Shown in pieces: positions 19,185 through 27,844 of a stretch of DNA of 64,000 nucleotides. The translations under genes and the position numbers were made by a program. This stretch comes from an uncultured Anaerolineae bacterium. GTDB taxonomy: Bacteria > Chloroflexota > Anaerolineae > Aggregatilineales > Phototrophicaceae. The notes under the pieces were generated by a model that saw only the letters and a program-made list of their open reading frames with translations, ran no database searches and had not been told where the DNA came from. Each line of letters opens with the position of its first letter. The stretch's first letter is position 1. The stretch lies in NCBI GenBank assembly GCA_938022205.1, contig CALIEB010000004.1:24396-88395 (forward strand), read 5' to 3'.

Positions 19185-20389
19185 TGCGCAGCTTATCGCT
19201 TATCTGGCATCCGACCGTGCTGATGACCGCCGTCGCCTGTGGGCTGGTGATGGCCGGCTTCTTGCTGGTGCTAACCGCCACACAGCCGCAGCTTGAGGCG
19301 AACGTCTGGGGTGGGCTGCCGGTTGCTGTTGCCGTTGGCTTCGTGTTTGGCGTGGTCAATTACGTGCTAAGCTACCGCCGCATGGACGCGCTGCTGAGTG
19401 AGTACACGGCAGTGTTGGGGCGCGTGGCGGCGGGCAACTTGACCGAGCGACTGCCTGCGCCGTCCTTGAGCGTCTCTACCCGCGAAGGGCGCACGCTGCA
19501 CGCGCTGGTCGACGCGACCAACCACATGCTTGACAAGCTACAAACGCTGGTGAAGGACTTTCATGCCGCCTTGCAGCGGTTAGAAGCCGACACGCAAGCC
19601 ATTCTCGCCGCCACGCAGCGGCAAATTAACATGGCGAACGAGCAAGATGCCGTCGTCACCGAAACGACTGCTACCGTCAACGAGGTGCGCGCCACCGTGA
19701 CCGAGACCGCCGAGCGCGCCCAGACGGTCGCCGAAGTCGCGCAGCTTTCGGTCAACATCTCGCGCGCGGGCATTGACGCGGTCAGCGAGACCATCGAGGG
19801 CATGGACATCATCCGCCGCAAGGTCGAAGACATTGCCGACAACATCTTGGTGTTGAGCGAACACACGCAGCAAATTGGCGAGATTATCGCGGCGGTCAAC
19901 GCGCTAGCTGACCAATCGCGCATGTTGGCACTTAACGCCAGCGTGGAGGCGGCGCGCGCGGGCGAAGAGGGCAAGGGTTTCGCGGTCGTCGCGCTGGAAG
20001 TGCGCAATCTTGCCGACCAGAACCGCGACGCGACCGTGCAAGTCCGCGAGATTTTGAGCGAAATCCAGCGCGCCACCAACATGGCGGTCATGGTCACCGA
20101 AGAAGGCAGCAAGGGGGTTGACAGCGGGCAGGTGCTGGTCAACAAGGCGGGGGATGCTATCCGCGAGCTGGCGAAAGCCATTGAGGATGCCGCGCTGGCT
20201 GCCATGCAAATTGCCGCCTCCACGCGCCAGCAGACCATCGGCATGGATCAGCTGACCGGTGCCATGCGCACGATTAAGCACGTCACCACTGAAACGGTCA
20301 GCAGCACGATGCAAGTGGAGGCGAGCGTTCAGCGGCTGCGCGACGCGGCGGCGCGTGTCAGCACGCTCTTAGGTGATTTGACGTTTTAG
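19181..20389 (+). CDS. methyl-accepting chemotaxis receptor without periplasmic sensor domain
   Basis: 402 residues. Two membrane helices (about 13-35 and 45-65) are separated by only a few residues, so there is no extracellular ligand domain. A HAMP-like segment (about 70-125) leads into a long helical signalling domain. The hairpin tip is recognisable as NALADQSRMLALNASVEAARAG, with the usual EGKGFAVVA segment after it. The receptor should report an internal or membrane signal, or a signal brought by another protein, to CheW/CheA. No CheR or CheB is in the window. The start may be the ATG at 19181 or the next one at 19184. Confidence 0.9.
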   Translation: MMRSLSLIWHPTVLMTAVACGLVMAGFLLVLTATQPQLEANVWGGLPVAVAVGFVFGVVNYVLSYRRMDALLSEYTAVLGRVAAGNLTERLPAPSLSVSTREGRTLHALVDATNHMLDKLQTLVKDFHAALQRLEADTQAILAATQRQINMANEQDAVVTETTATVNEVRATVTETAERAQTVAEVAQLSVNISRAGIDAVSETIEGMDIIRRKVEDIADNILVLSEHTQQIGEIIAAVNALADQSRMLALNASVEAARAGEEGKGFAVVALEVRNLADQNRDATVQVREILSEIQRATNMAVMVTEEGSKGVDSGQVLVNKAGDAIRELAKAIEDAALAAMQIAASTRQQTIGMDQLTGAMRTIKHVTTETVSSTMQVEASVQRLRDAAARVSTLLGDLTF

Positions 20390-20398
20390 GCGGCGACT

Positions 20399-22624
20399 AT
20401 GTCCGAGCGCGATGACCTGCTGAACATCTTTTGGGAGGAGATGGGCGATTACCTCGCCACACTCAACCAGCACTTGCTTAAGGCGGAGATGAGCAGCGGC
20501 GTGGAGCTTGGCGAGCTGTTGAAGGAGCTGAACCGCATTGCCCACAGCATGAAAGGGGCGGCGCGCGCGGTGGGCTTTAGCCTCGTTGAGACCATTGCGC
20601 ATTACATGGAGGATATTTTCCAGCAGGCTCGCGAGCGCGGGCATGGCATTGCGCCTAACGTCGCTGACGCGCTTTACGACGGCTTGGATGTCATTCAGCG
20701 CGCCATGAACCGTCAAGAGAACGACGCGGAGACGGTGGCGCGCGTCGTGCAGGCGTTAGAGGCGTTGGTGCTGGCACAGCAGGACACCGCCGCGCCCGAG
20801 CCCGCGCCGGTGGTGCTGCCGCCTACCGAAGAGGTAGCACTCATCCCCAGCGAGGAGACGCTGCGCGTTTCTGTGCGCAAGCTCGACCAGCTCATGGGCG
20901 AGGTTAGCGAGTTGCTTGTCGTCAAGATGCGCGGCGACTTGCGCCACAAACGCCTTAACGACCTGCGTCAGCGGCTGCATCGCTGGCAGCGCGATTGGCG
21001 TGCCGTGCGCACTGCCTACATTCGCTTAGCGCGCCGTTTGAACAACGCGCCTGCCGCGTGGGCAGAGGATTTAGGCGCGTTGTTGCGTTTTTTGGAGGAG
21101 AACCAGCGCGCGCTTGCCCATGTCACCCGCGAGCTAAACGCGCTGCACCAAATGCTCTCGGCAGACCAGCTGACGCTGACGAGCCTGACGGACACGCTGC
21201 AAGACCACGTGAGTGGGCTGCGCATGATGCCGTTTGAGACGCTGTTCGGCGCGCTGCAGCGCATCACCCGCGACACCGCCCGCGACCTACACAAGCAGGC
21301 GGAGCTGGTCTTGCAAGGCGGGCATGTTGAGATTGACAAGCTGGTGCTAGACGCGCTGAAAGACCCACTGCTGCACTTGCTGCGCAACGCGCTTGACCAC
21401 GGCATCGAGCCGCCTGACGCGCGTGTTGCCGCGCAAAAGCCCGCGCAAGGGCGCATCGTCATTCAAGCCGAAGGGCGCGGCAATGAGCTGCAAATTCGCA
21501 TCAGCGACGACGGACGCGGCATTGACATCGACAAAGTGCGCCGCCGCGCCGCCACACAGGGGCTGCTGACCGCCGCCGAAGCCGACGCGCTGGATGAGAC
21601 AGGTGCCATCGCGTTGCTCTTTCAAAGCGGTTTCACCACCAGCGACAGCGTCACCACCTACAGTGGGCGCGGCTTGGGCATGGACATCGTCAAAGAGCGC
21701 GTCGAGGCGTTGCGTGGGCGTATCAGCGTCAGCAGCACGCGCGGGCAAGGCACGACGGTGAGCCTGAGCGTGCCGGTCTCGCTCACACGGCTGCGCTGTA
21801 TTTTGCTGCGCGTGGGCGGCGAAGAGTACGCCATTCCGTCGATTATGGTGGCGCGCATGCTGCTCGTGCCGCGCGACGAACGCTTTACAGCGCGCGGCGT
21901 GCCGATGATAACGCTTAACAACCGTCCCACGCCCGTGACCGCCCTCAGCGAGCTGCTGGACACGCCGCCCGCGCCGCCCGCCGACAACGCGCGCATTTTG
22001 GTGCTGCAAACCAACGAGCGCACTGTCGCCCTTGAGGTTGACGACCTTTACAATGAGCTGGAGCTGGTGCTAAAGCCGCTCGGGCGCGAGCTGGCGAACG
22101 CCCCCTTCGTGGCGGGAGCTGCCTTGCTGGGGTCAGGCGAGGTCGTGTTGGTGTTGGACGCGCACGACCTTATGCGCAAAGCCAGCGGCGACCGCATGCC
22201 GCGTCAGCGGCGGCTGCTCACGCCCGCCCAAAGCGCGCCGCGCCGTGTGCGCGTGCTGATTGTCGACGACAGCATCACGACGCGCACGCTTGAGAAGAAC
22301 ATTCTTGAGGCGGCGGGCTTCGTCGTCAGCGTGGCGACTGACGGCGTAGAGGCGTGGGCAATGCTGCAGGATGCCGACGCGCTGCCCGATGTGTTAATCA
22401 GCGACGTAGAGATGCCACGCATGAACGGGCTTGATCTCACGCAGCGCGTCAAGGGCGACCCGCGCACCCGCAACCTGCCTGTTATTCTGCTGACCTCGCT
22501 CAGCAAGCCCGAGCAGCGCGAAGCAGGACTGCGCGTGGGGGCGGATGCTTATCTGGTCAAAAGCCGCTTTGACCAGAACGAACTCTTACAAACCCTGCAG
22601 AGCGTGTTGGTTAACAATGCGTAA
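20399..22624 (+). CDS. cheA: hybrid CheA histidine kinase with C-terminal receiver
   Basis: 741 residues. The Hpt domain has the phosphoacceptor H49 in AHSMKGAA. A linker leads to a helical dimerisation region that is longer than in classical CheA (about 165-290). Then come the ATPase domain (LLRNALDHGIE, SDDGRGID, SGRGLGMDIV), a CheW-like P5 domain (about 470-600), and a receiver (about 610-740) with IVDDS, phosphoacceptor ISDVEMP and Lys in VKSR. This is the FrzE/WspE/ChpA-like form used in gliding, pili or surface-sensing pathways. No separate CheY is present; the fused receiver may serve as output or as phosphate sink. Confidence 0.9.
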   Translation: MSERDDLLNIFWEEMGDYLATLNQHLLKAEMSSGVELGELLKELNRIAHSMKGAARAVGFSLVETIAHYMEDIFQQARERGHGIAPNVADALYDGLDVIQRAMNRQENDAETVARVVQALEALVLAQQDTAAPEPAPVVLPPTEEVALIPSEETLRVSVRKLDQLMGEVSELLVVKMRGDLRHKRLNDLRQRLHRWQRDWRAVRTAYIRLARRLNNAPAAWAEDLGALLRFLEENQRALAHVTRELNALHQMLSADQLTLTSLTDTLQDHVSGLRMMPFETLFGALQRITRDTARDLHKQAELVLQGGHVEIDKLVLDALKDPLLHLLRNALDHGIEPPDARVAAQKPAQGRIVIQAEGRGNELQIRISDDGRGIDIDKVRRRAATQGLLTAAEADALDETGAIALLFQSGFTTSDSVTTYSGRGLGMDIVKERVEALRGRISVSSTRGQGTTVSLSVPVSLTRLRCILLRVGGEEYAIPSIMVARMLLVPRDERFTARGVPMITLNNRPTPVTALSELLDTPPAPPADNARILVLQTNERTVALEVDDLYNELELVLKPLGRELANAPFVAGAALLGSGEVVLVLDAHDLMRKASGDRMPRQRRLLTPAQSAPRRVRVLIVDDSITTRTLEKNILEAAGFVVSVATDGVEAWAMLQDADALPDVLISDVEMPRMNGLDLTQRVKGDPRTRNLPVILLTSLSKPEQREAGLRVGADAYLVKSRFDQNELLQTLQSVLVNNA

Positions 22625-22717
22625 GAAAAACACGCTTAGGTATAAAATCTGTTATGAAAGGGAAAATATAGCAAGGTTTTAACCAAAATCGGGCATGTTT
22701 TTAACGTTAAAATCGCG

Positions 22718-22723
22718 TATACT
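22718..22723 (+). promoter_or_regulatory. likely -10 box of the gene at 22761
   Basis: TATACT lies 38 bases before the start codon, in an AT-rich gap of 136 bases. It is preceded by a perfect 10-base palindrome TTAACGTTAA (22701-22710) in the position where a -35 box would be, so an activator or repressor may bind there. No consensus -35 box is present. Confidence 0.35.
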
Positions 22724-22760
22724 GTGTTACACATAACAAACCTTAACTAACGGTTTCTCT

Positions 22761-23414
22761 ATGCACCAATATCCCGACTGCACAAACTGCGTGTTCTATA
22801 ACAAGCAAGCCAAGCACCATCGCCACTGTGGCAAACATAGCTTCGTGATGCCGTTGATTGATTGGCAGATGATTTGCGCGGACTGGCAGACCAAATTGCC
22901 GCACCTGCAAGTGCAGTTACCGTTTACGCCCGAGCGGCAAATGCTATATTACTATTCTATGGCGCGTGGCTTCATTGTGCAGCCGTTGGTCGCGTTCACA
23001 CAGCTCAACAACGTCGTCATCAGCGTGTCGCTGCGGCACGATGAAGCCTATGGCTGGATCATTTACCCGCGCCGGCAAACGCACTTTTTCCCGCCGCCGC
23101 AAGAGCTGGTCAACGTGGTCATTGACGGACGCACTTGCAAGTTTCAGGTGGTCAACGAGGAGCGCAACTTAGCCACAGAGATTATCCCCACCGAAGACGG
23201 TTGGGACGAGCAGTTCCACAGCCGCCAGATTTTCATGCTCTACAGCGTGGAATCGCCGACGCTACTCTACGATTGGCTGAAGACCATTATGGACGTTGAC
23301 GCTTACATCGCTGATACGCTCTCGCCCAGCGTGTTTGCTTTCTTAGAAGTAGCGGGCAACGACGTAGATTACGCGCTGTTCCCCGATTTGCTGTTCTACG
23401 AGCAGTATCTTTAG
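22761..23414 (+). CDS. hypothetical protein with N-terminal Cys/His cluster
   Basis: 217 residues, soluble and rich in Phe, Tyr and Trp. The first 40 residues contain C8, C11, H20, H21, H23, C24 and C40 (CxxC, then 12 residues, then C), a spacing that could bind a metal ion. The rest shows alternating strands but no motif that I know. Its promoter and leader are its own. Its stop overlaps the stop of the convergent cinA-type gene (TTAG). Function unknown. Confidence 0.5.
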   Translation: MHQYPDCTNCVFYNKQAKHHRHCGKHSFVMPLIDWQMICADWQTKLPHLQVQLPFTPERQMLYYYSMARGFIVQPLVAFTQLNNVVISVSLRHDEAYGWIIYPRRQTHFFPPPQELVNVVIDGRTCKFQVVNEERNLATEIIPTEDGWDEQFHSRQIFMLYSVESPTLLYDWLKTIMDVDAYIADTLSPSVFAFLEVAGNDVDYALFPDLLFYEQYL

Positions 23415-23896
23415 AGCTGGCTGCACGCCGCCAACAGGAGTTCCAGCGCAGCGGCGGCACTCGCGCGCTTGTTGGCGATGCGGTCGCCTGCCCAGACGAA
23501 GCGTTCGACGCGCACGCCCTGCGCGCTGGCAAGTGCCACATAGACCAAGCCCACCGGCTTTTCCGGCGTGCCGCCGCCGGGTCCGGCGATGCCCGTCACG
23601 CTGAGCGCGAAGGTCGCGCCGAAGAGGCGCAGCGCGCCCTCTGCCATCGCCTGCGCGGTAGGCGCGCTGACCGCGCCATGCGCCAGCAGCGTAGCTTCTG
23701 GCACGCCGAGCAGTGCTATCTTGGCGGCATTGCTGTAGGCTACCACGCCGCCTAGCACGTAGTCCGAGCTGCCCGCCACGTCGGTAAGCGCGCTTAACAC
23801 AAGCCCGCCCGTGCAAGATTCTGCCGCGCACACGCTGGCGGCACGCGCGCGCAGTGCCGCGCCGACCCGCTGCGACTGTTCCAACAAGCTGTCCAT
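23411..23896 (-). CDS. pncC: CinA C-terminal domain protein, nicotinamide-nucleotide amidohydrolase
   Basis: 161 residues, the size of a stand-alone CinA C-terminal domain. The family motif AESCTGGL is at the N-terminal third, followed by the VVAYSNAAK and SVTGIAGPGGGTPEKPVG segments that are diagnostic. The enzyme removes the amide from nicotinamide mononucleotide, recycling NAD breakdown products in the cytoplasm. The N-terminal MoCF domain of full CinA is absent. It is a single-gene transcription unit here; nadE is elsewhere in the window. Confidence 0.9.
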   Translation of the reverse strand: MDSLLEQSQRVGAALRARAASVCAAESCTGGLVLSALTDVAGSSDYVLGGVVAYSNAAKIALLGVPEATLLAHGAVSAPTAQAMAEGALRLFGATFALSVTGIAGPGGGTPEKPVGLVYVALASAQGVRVERFVWAGDRIANKRASAAAALELLLAACSQL

Positions 23897-23990
23897 GCCG
23901 TGCCTTTCTGGGTTGGTTTGATGGTGGTAGGTAGCCTTAAATTAGGTATAATCAACGTCAAGCAACGCTTGAACGTGGAACAATTCCCCA

Positions 23991-24761
23991 ATGCACACCT
24001 TTTTGCTCACCGTTGTGACGATTTTGATTGCCCTAATGGCAGTGTTGCTGTTGGTGAGCTGTGCGCCGTCGCCTATCATAACGCCAACGCCGCAACCCCA
24101 ACATCCCCAAGTCACCATGACCGTTTGGCTGCTTAACACGCCCACGCCCACCCTGACCGTGCCAGCCACACGCCCGACCACCGCCGCGCTGTTGGACGTG
24201 CAGCCGCCGACCTGTTACGAGCTGCCAGAGCGACAGCTGTGGTGCTTAGGGCGCGTTTGGAACGGTAGCACGCAGCCGCTAGAAAACGTGCGCCTGACGT
24301 TTGATGTAGACGGCAGAGTGCAGACGGTGCGCCTTGAGCAGCGCGTTGTCCATGCGGGTGAATTCGCGCCCTATCGCCTGGTGATACAAGGGGCAAGCAC
24401 CCGCCCGCCGCGCTTGCTCTCCCAGCAGGCGCAGCCCAGCACCGCTAAGCCTACGCCGCTGCGCTTGCTGGCACTGGACGCGCGCTACTTGGCAGATGCG
24501 CAAAGCTACGGGCGTTATGAGCTAGAACTCAGCGTGGTCAACGACAGCCCCGCGCCCGTTTATAAGGCGCGCCTGATTATCACGCTGCTAGACCAAGCGG
24601 GGCGCGTGGTCGGCTATCGCGTGGTCGAAATTGCCGACGAGCTGAACGCGGGCGCACGCCTGCCGGTCCTCGCGTCGATTGTACCGCTGGCACTCGCCGA
24701 AAGCTACACGCCGCTGGTGACGCTGGCAAGCGATCCGTTCCCCACGCTTGCACCACGCTAG
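23991..24761 (+). CDS. lipoprotein with an FxLYD-like beta domain
   Basis: 256 residues. A hydrophobic N-terminal segment ends in LLVSC, a lipobox with the Cys near residue 24, followed by a Pro/Thr-rich spacer. Residues 70-250 contain two similar beta segments (WCLGRVWNGSTQPLENVRL and YELELSVVNDSPAPVYKAR), the pattern of FxLYD or DUF3426-type domains, which are extracytoplasmic beta sandwiches. A TATAAT box lies at 23947-23952. The role is unknown; the position just before the L,D-transpeptidase suggests envelope function. Confidence 0.6.
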   Translation: MHTFLLTVVTILIALMAVLLLVSCAPSPIITPTPQPQHPQVTMTVWLLNTPTPTLTVPATRPTTAALLDVQPPTCYELPERQLWCLGRVWNGSTQPLENVRLTFDVDGRVQTVRLEQRVVHAGEFAPYRLVIQGASTRPPRLLSQQAQPSTAKPTPLRLLALDARYLADAQSYGRYELELSVVNDSPAPVYKARLIITLLDQAGRVVGYRVVEIADELNAGARLPVLASIVPLALAESYTPLVTLASDPFPTLAPR

Positions 24762-24834
24762 GCGGTCTCACCCTTTCGCATGTCGCGTTTTTTGGCACAA
24801 TTGCCCTAGTTTTGTCTGGAACAGAGGAGTATCC

Positions 24835-25989
24835 ATGCGTCTTTACGCTTTCTTTGGCGCGAGCGCGCTGCTGCTGCTTGCCCTGCTGACGACCACGCCG
24901 CACGCGCAAAGCGGCGCGCTGACCGCTTTTGCTACCAACACGCCTGCCGCCGCGCTTGCGCCCACTAGCACGCCCACCGCGTTGCTGCCTACGTCGCAGC
25001 CGCTACAAATCTTCGAAGCTCCTGAATGCCGCTACGTGGCAGGGCAGCCGACCTCGCAAGCCTGCCGCGACCTCATCGCGCGCTATCCCAAGCCCGTCTT
25101 TCAGACTATCGCACAGGATGGCTACACGCTGGATAACTACAGCTTCTGGCGCGTGGGGCCGCAGCCGGTGACGACCTACGACGCGCCCAACGGCAGCCCT
25201 AACGGACAAATCCCACGGGGCTTTAACTTCGTGCGCGTTATCAACCAAACCGACGGCTGGATTCAATCGCAAAGTGGCAGCTGGATTGCCAAGAGCGATG
25301 CCTACTACGTGCGCCCGTCTTATTTCACCGGCGTGCTGCTGCCCGAAGGCTGGAATCAACCGTTTGGCTGGATTTTGGACACGACGGGCATTTACGCTTC
25401 GCTCACGCCCGGCGGCAAAAGCACGCCCGAAAGTGGGCTTGTGCCGCGTCATTACGAGCTGTTCAACATCTTCGCCGAAGCGCAGGACGAAGACGGTTGG
25501 ACGTGGTACATGGTGGGTGTTGACCAGTGGGTCAAGCAAATTTACATGACGGTCATTAAGCCCATCGCCCGCCCCGAAGGCGTGACAGGCCGTTGGGTAG
25601 CGGTCGATTTGTTCGAGCAGTCGCTCGTGGCGTACGAGGACGACCGCCCGGTGTTCGCCACGCTCATCAGCACGGGGCTGCCCGGCACTGAGACGAGAGA
25701 GGGCTTGTTCACCGTGTGGGCGCGGCTGGAACGCGACGGCATGAGCGGGGCAACTGGCGCGCCTAACGCCTATGACCTGCAGAGCGTCCCTTGGGTGCAA
25801 TACTTCGACGGCAGCATCAGCCTGCACGGCACGTATTGGCACGACTTGTTCGGCTATCGGCGCAGCCGTGGCTGTGTCAACCTGAGCATTAGCGACGCGC
25901 GTTGGCTGTATCGCTTCTTCGACCCGCCCGCTGACAATCCCAATGCGCCGCGCTACGTCTACGTTCACAGCTCGGGCGAATACCGCTAG
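24835..25989 (+). CDS. L,D-transpeptidase (YkuD family)
   Basis: About 384 residues. A signal peptide (residues 1-24) is followed by a Thr/Ala/Pro linker. Residues 95-240 hold SH3-like or GW-like beta repeats that could bind the cell wall. The C-terminal YkuD domain, about 265-380, has the catalytic motif HGTYWHD followed by SRGCVNLS with the nucleophile Cys. The enzyme forms 3-3 cross-links in peptidoglycan or attaches proteins to it. The ATG at 24835 follows AGAGGAG, and the frame's earlier start at 24748 overlaps the preceding gene. Its stop overlaps that of tlpA-like gene in CTAG. Confidence 0.92.
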   Translation: MRLYAFFGASALLLLALLTTTPHAQSGALTAFATNTPAAALAPTSTPTALLPTSQPLQIFEAPECRYVAGQPTSQACRDLIARYPKPVFQTIAQDGYTLDNYSFWRVGPQPVTTYDAPNGSPNGQIPRGFNFVRVINQTDGWIQSQSGSWIAKSDAYYVRPSYFTGVLLPEGWNQPFGWILDTTGIYASLTPGGKSTPESGLVPRHYELFNIFAEAQDEDGWTWYMVGVDQWVKQIYMTVIKPIARPEGVTGRWVAVDLFEQSLVAYEDDRPVFATLISTGLPGTETREGLFTVWARLERDGMSGATGAPNAYDLQSVPWVQYFDGSISLHGTYWHDLFGYRRSRGCVNLSISDARWLYRFFDPPADNPNAPRYVYVHSSGEYR

Positions 25990-26573
25990 TTGCGGCTTTC
26001 GACGCGAATAATTTCGGCGTATTGGCGAATGTTGCGCTCGGTCATCTCGCCGATGTGCATGTAGCGTACGATGCCGTCCGCGTCGATGATGAACGTCACT
26101 GGGATGTTGGCAACGCCGTAAGCGCGCCGCACGTCAGAGCTGTAGTCCATTGCCACCGGCACGCCAACGATGTCGTACTGCGCGAAGAAACGGCGCACCT
26201 CTTCGTCTTTCTCGCCAAAGTTGACGGTGAGCAAAGCCAACCCCGCGCTCTCTTCGCTGGCGAAAAAGTCCATAAAGGCGGGGATCTCGCGACGGCACGG
26301 CTCGCAGGTGGTCTGCCAGAAATTCAGAAAAAGCGGCGTGCCAGCGTAATCCGCCAGCGTGACCATGCCGCCGTCTAGCCGCTCGAGACGAAAGCCGGGC
26401 GCGTTGTAGTTGATGAGTTGGGCTTGGCTGCGCGTCAGCGGCTCGGGCGTGGGCAGCGCGCTGCGCCGTTCCGCCGCCACCATCAGCAGCGCGACGACAA
26501 TGCCCGCTAGCGGCAGCAGCAAAAACAGCACCAGCACCGGCGCGGGCTTGTTAGAGGGCGTAGGTTGGGTCAT
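25986..26573 (-). CDS. TlpA-like thioredoxin, membrane-anchored
   Basis: 195 residues. A hydrophobic helix at about 14-32 anchors the protein with its thioredoxin domain outside. The active site is CEPC (in WQTTCEPCRREIP), and a cis-Pro stretch NIPVTFIID follows, both usual for the TlpA/ResA branch. Such proteins reduce disulfides in apocytochromes or cuproproteins. A second such protein is part of the ccm cluster at 45241; this one is separate, so its client is uncertain. Confidence 0.85.
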   Translation of the reverse strand: MTQPTPSNKPAPVLVLFLLLPLAGIVVALLMVAAERRSALPTPEPLTRSQAQLINYNAPGFRLERLDGGMVTLADYAGTPLFLNFWQTTCEPCRREIPAFMDFFASEESAGLALLTVNFGEKDEEVRRFFAQYDIVGVPVAMDYSSDVRRAYGVANIPVTFIIDADGIVRYMHIGEMTERNIRQYAEIIRVESRN

Positions 26574-26615
26574 GCGTGTTCTCTTTCTAAGCGGCGCGCC
26601 GCTGGTTCAAACGAC

Positions 26616-27695
26616 TTAGTTGCTGTGGCGAAAAACCATCACGTCGCCATCTTGTACGACGTACTCTTTGCTCTCGAGGCGCATCTTGCCTGCTGCTTTG
26701 ACGGCTTTTTCGCTGCCTAGCTCGATGAGGTCGCGGTAGGCGGTGACTTCGGCGCGAATGAAGCCCGCTTGGATGTCGCTGTGGATTGCGCCCGCCGCCT
26801 CCCAAGCCGTCGCACCTTGTGGGATGCTCCAAGCGCGGGACTCTTTGTCGCCCGCCGTCAAGAACGAGTGAATGCCCAACAACTCATAGCTCAGGCGAAT
26901 AACCTGCGCCGCGCTCAGCTCGCGAATCCCGTACTCTTCCATAAACAGCGCGGCATCTTCGGGGGGAAGCTGTGCTAGCTCGGCTTCGAGCGCGGCTTGG
27001 ATAGCGATGTGCTTGGCGCGGCGATAGCTATAGCGCACGTGGCGGTCTTGCTCGCGCACTTGGTCGCCTAAGTTCAGCACAATCAGCACCGGCTTGAGCG
27101 TCAAAAAGCCGTAGCCGCCGATGAGCTTCAGCTCCTCGTTGGTCAGGTCAAGGTTGCGCAGCGGCGCGCCGCTGTCGACGTGTGCCTTGAGCTTTTCTAG
27201 CAGCGGCAGCTCCTCTTGCATGAGCTTCTCGGCGCGCTTGCCCTTGATGCGCAGCTCGTTCTGTACTTTTTCAAGGCGCGTCTCAATCGACAGCGTGTCG
27301 AGCAGCAAAAACTCGCTGTCGAGAATCTCGAGGTCGCGCTGCGGGTCAACGCTGTTGTAAGGGTGCGGCACGGTCTCGCTGCGGAAGACGCGCAGCACAT
27401 GCACGAAGCCATCGACCTGCTGCAGGGCGGTGCGAAACGCGCCGGAAAGCCCGCCCTTGCCAACGCCCTTGTCCAGCCCGCCGATGTCGGTGTAGGTGAT
27501 GGTCGTGTAGACTTTTTTCTTGGATTGGTACATCTCGGCGAGCTTGTCGACGCGCTCGTCGGGGACGTTCACGATGGCGGTGTTCACCTCAAATTGTCCG
27601 CTGCTAACCGGGCTAGTGGGGATATTGCCGCCCGTCAGCGCGTTAAACAGGGTGGTTTTGCCGCTGTTGGGCAAGCCGATAATTCCTAAACGCAT
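26616..27695 (-). CDS. ychF: YchF/OLA1-type ATPase (Obg family)
   Basis: 359 residues. The N-terminal G domain begins with GLPNSGKTTLFNAL (P-loop), followed by the DIGGL switch region. The G4 motif reads NLGD rather than the NKxD of true GTPases, in keeping with the ATP preference known for YchF. A coiled-coil insert follows at about 125-190, and the C-terminal TGS domain includes IHSDIQAGFIRAEV. YchF binds ribosomes and is linked to stress responses. The ATG at 27695 follows AAAGGA and matches the family N-terminus. Divergent from the next gene. Confidence 0.9.
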   Translation of the reverse strand: MRLGIIGLPNSGKTTLFNALTGGNIPTSPVSSGQFEVNTAIVNVPDERVDKLAEMYQSKKKVYTTITYTDIGGLDKGVGKGGLSGAFRTALQQVDGFVHVLRVFRSETVPHPYNSVDPQRDLEILDSEFLLLDTLSIETRLEKVQNELRIKGKRAEKLMQEELPLLEKLKAHVDSGAPLRNLDLTNEELKLIGGYGFLTLKPVLIVLNLGDQVREQDRHVRYSYRRAKHIAIQAALEAELAQLPPEDAALFMEEYGIRELSAAQVIRLSYELLGIHSFLTAGDKESRAWSIPQGATAWEAAGAIHSDIQAGFIRAEVTAYRDLIELGSEKAVKAAGKMRLESKEYVVQDGDVMVFRHSN

Positions 27696-27844
27696 GGTTG
27701 TCCTTTGTCCTATGGCACAAAACAAACTTGCGCGTATCGTATAAAAAAACGCGGCAAAAAACAGTGGGGAGTTTGCCGTGCGCCACTTGTCGCGCGGCGG
27801 TCGCCTTTGCTAGTATAGGCGGCAAAGGAGCAAGCACCCACCCG

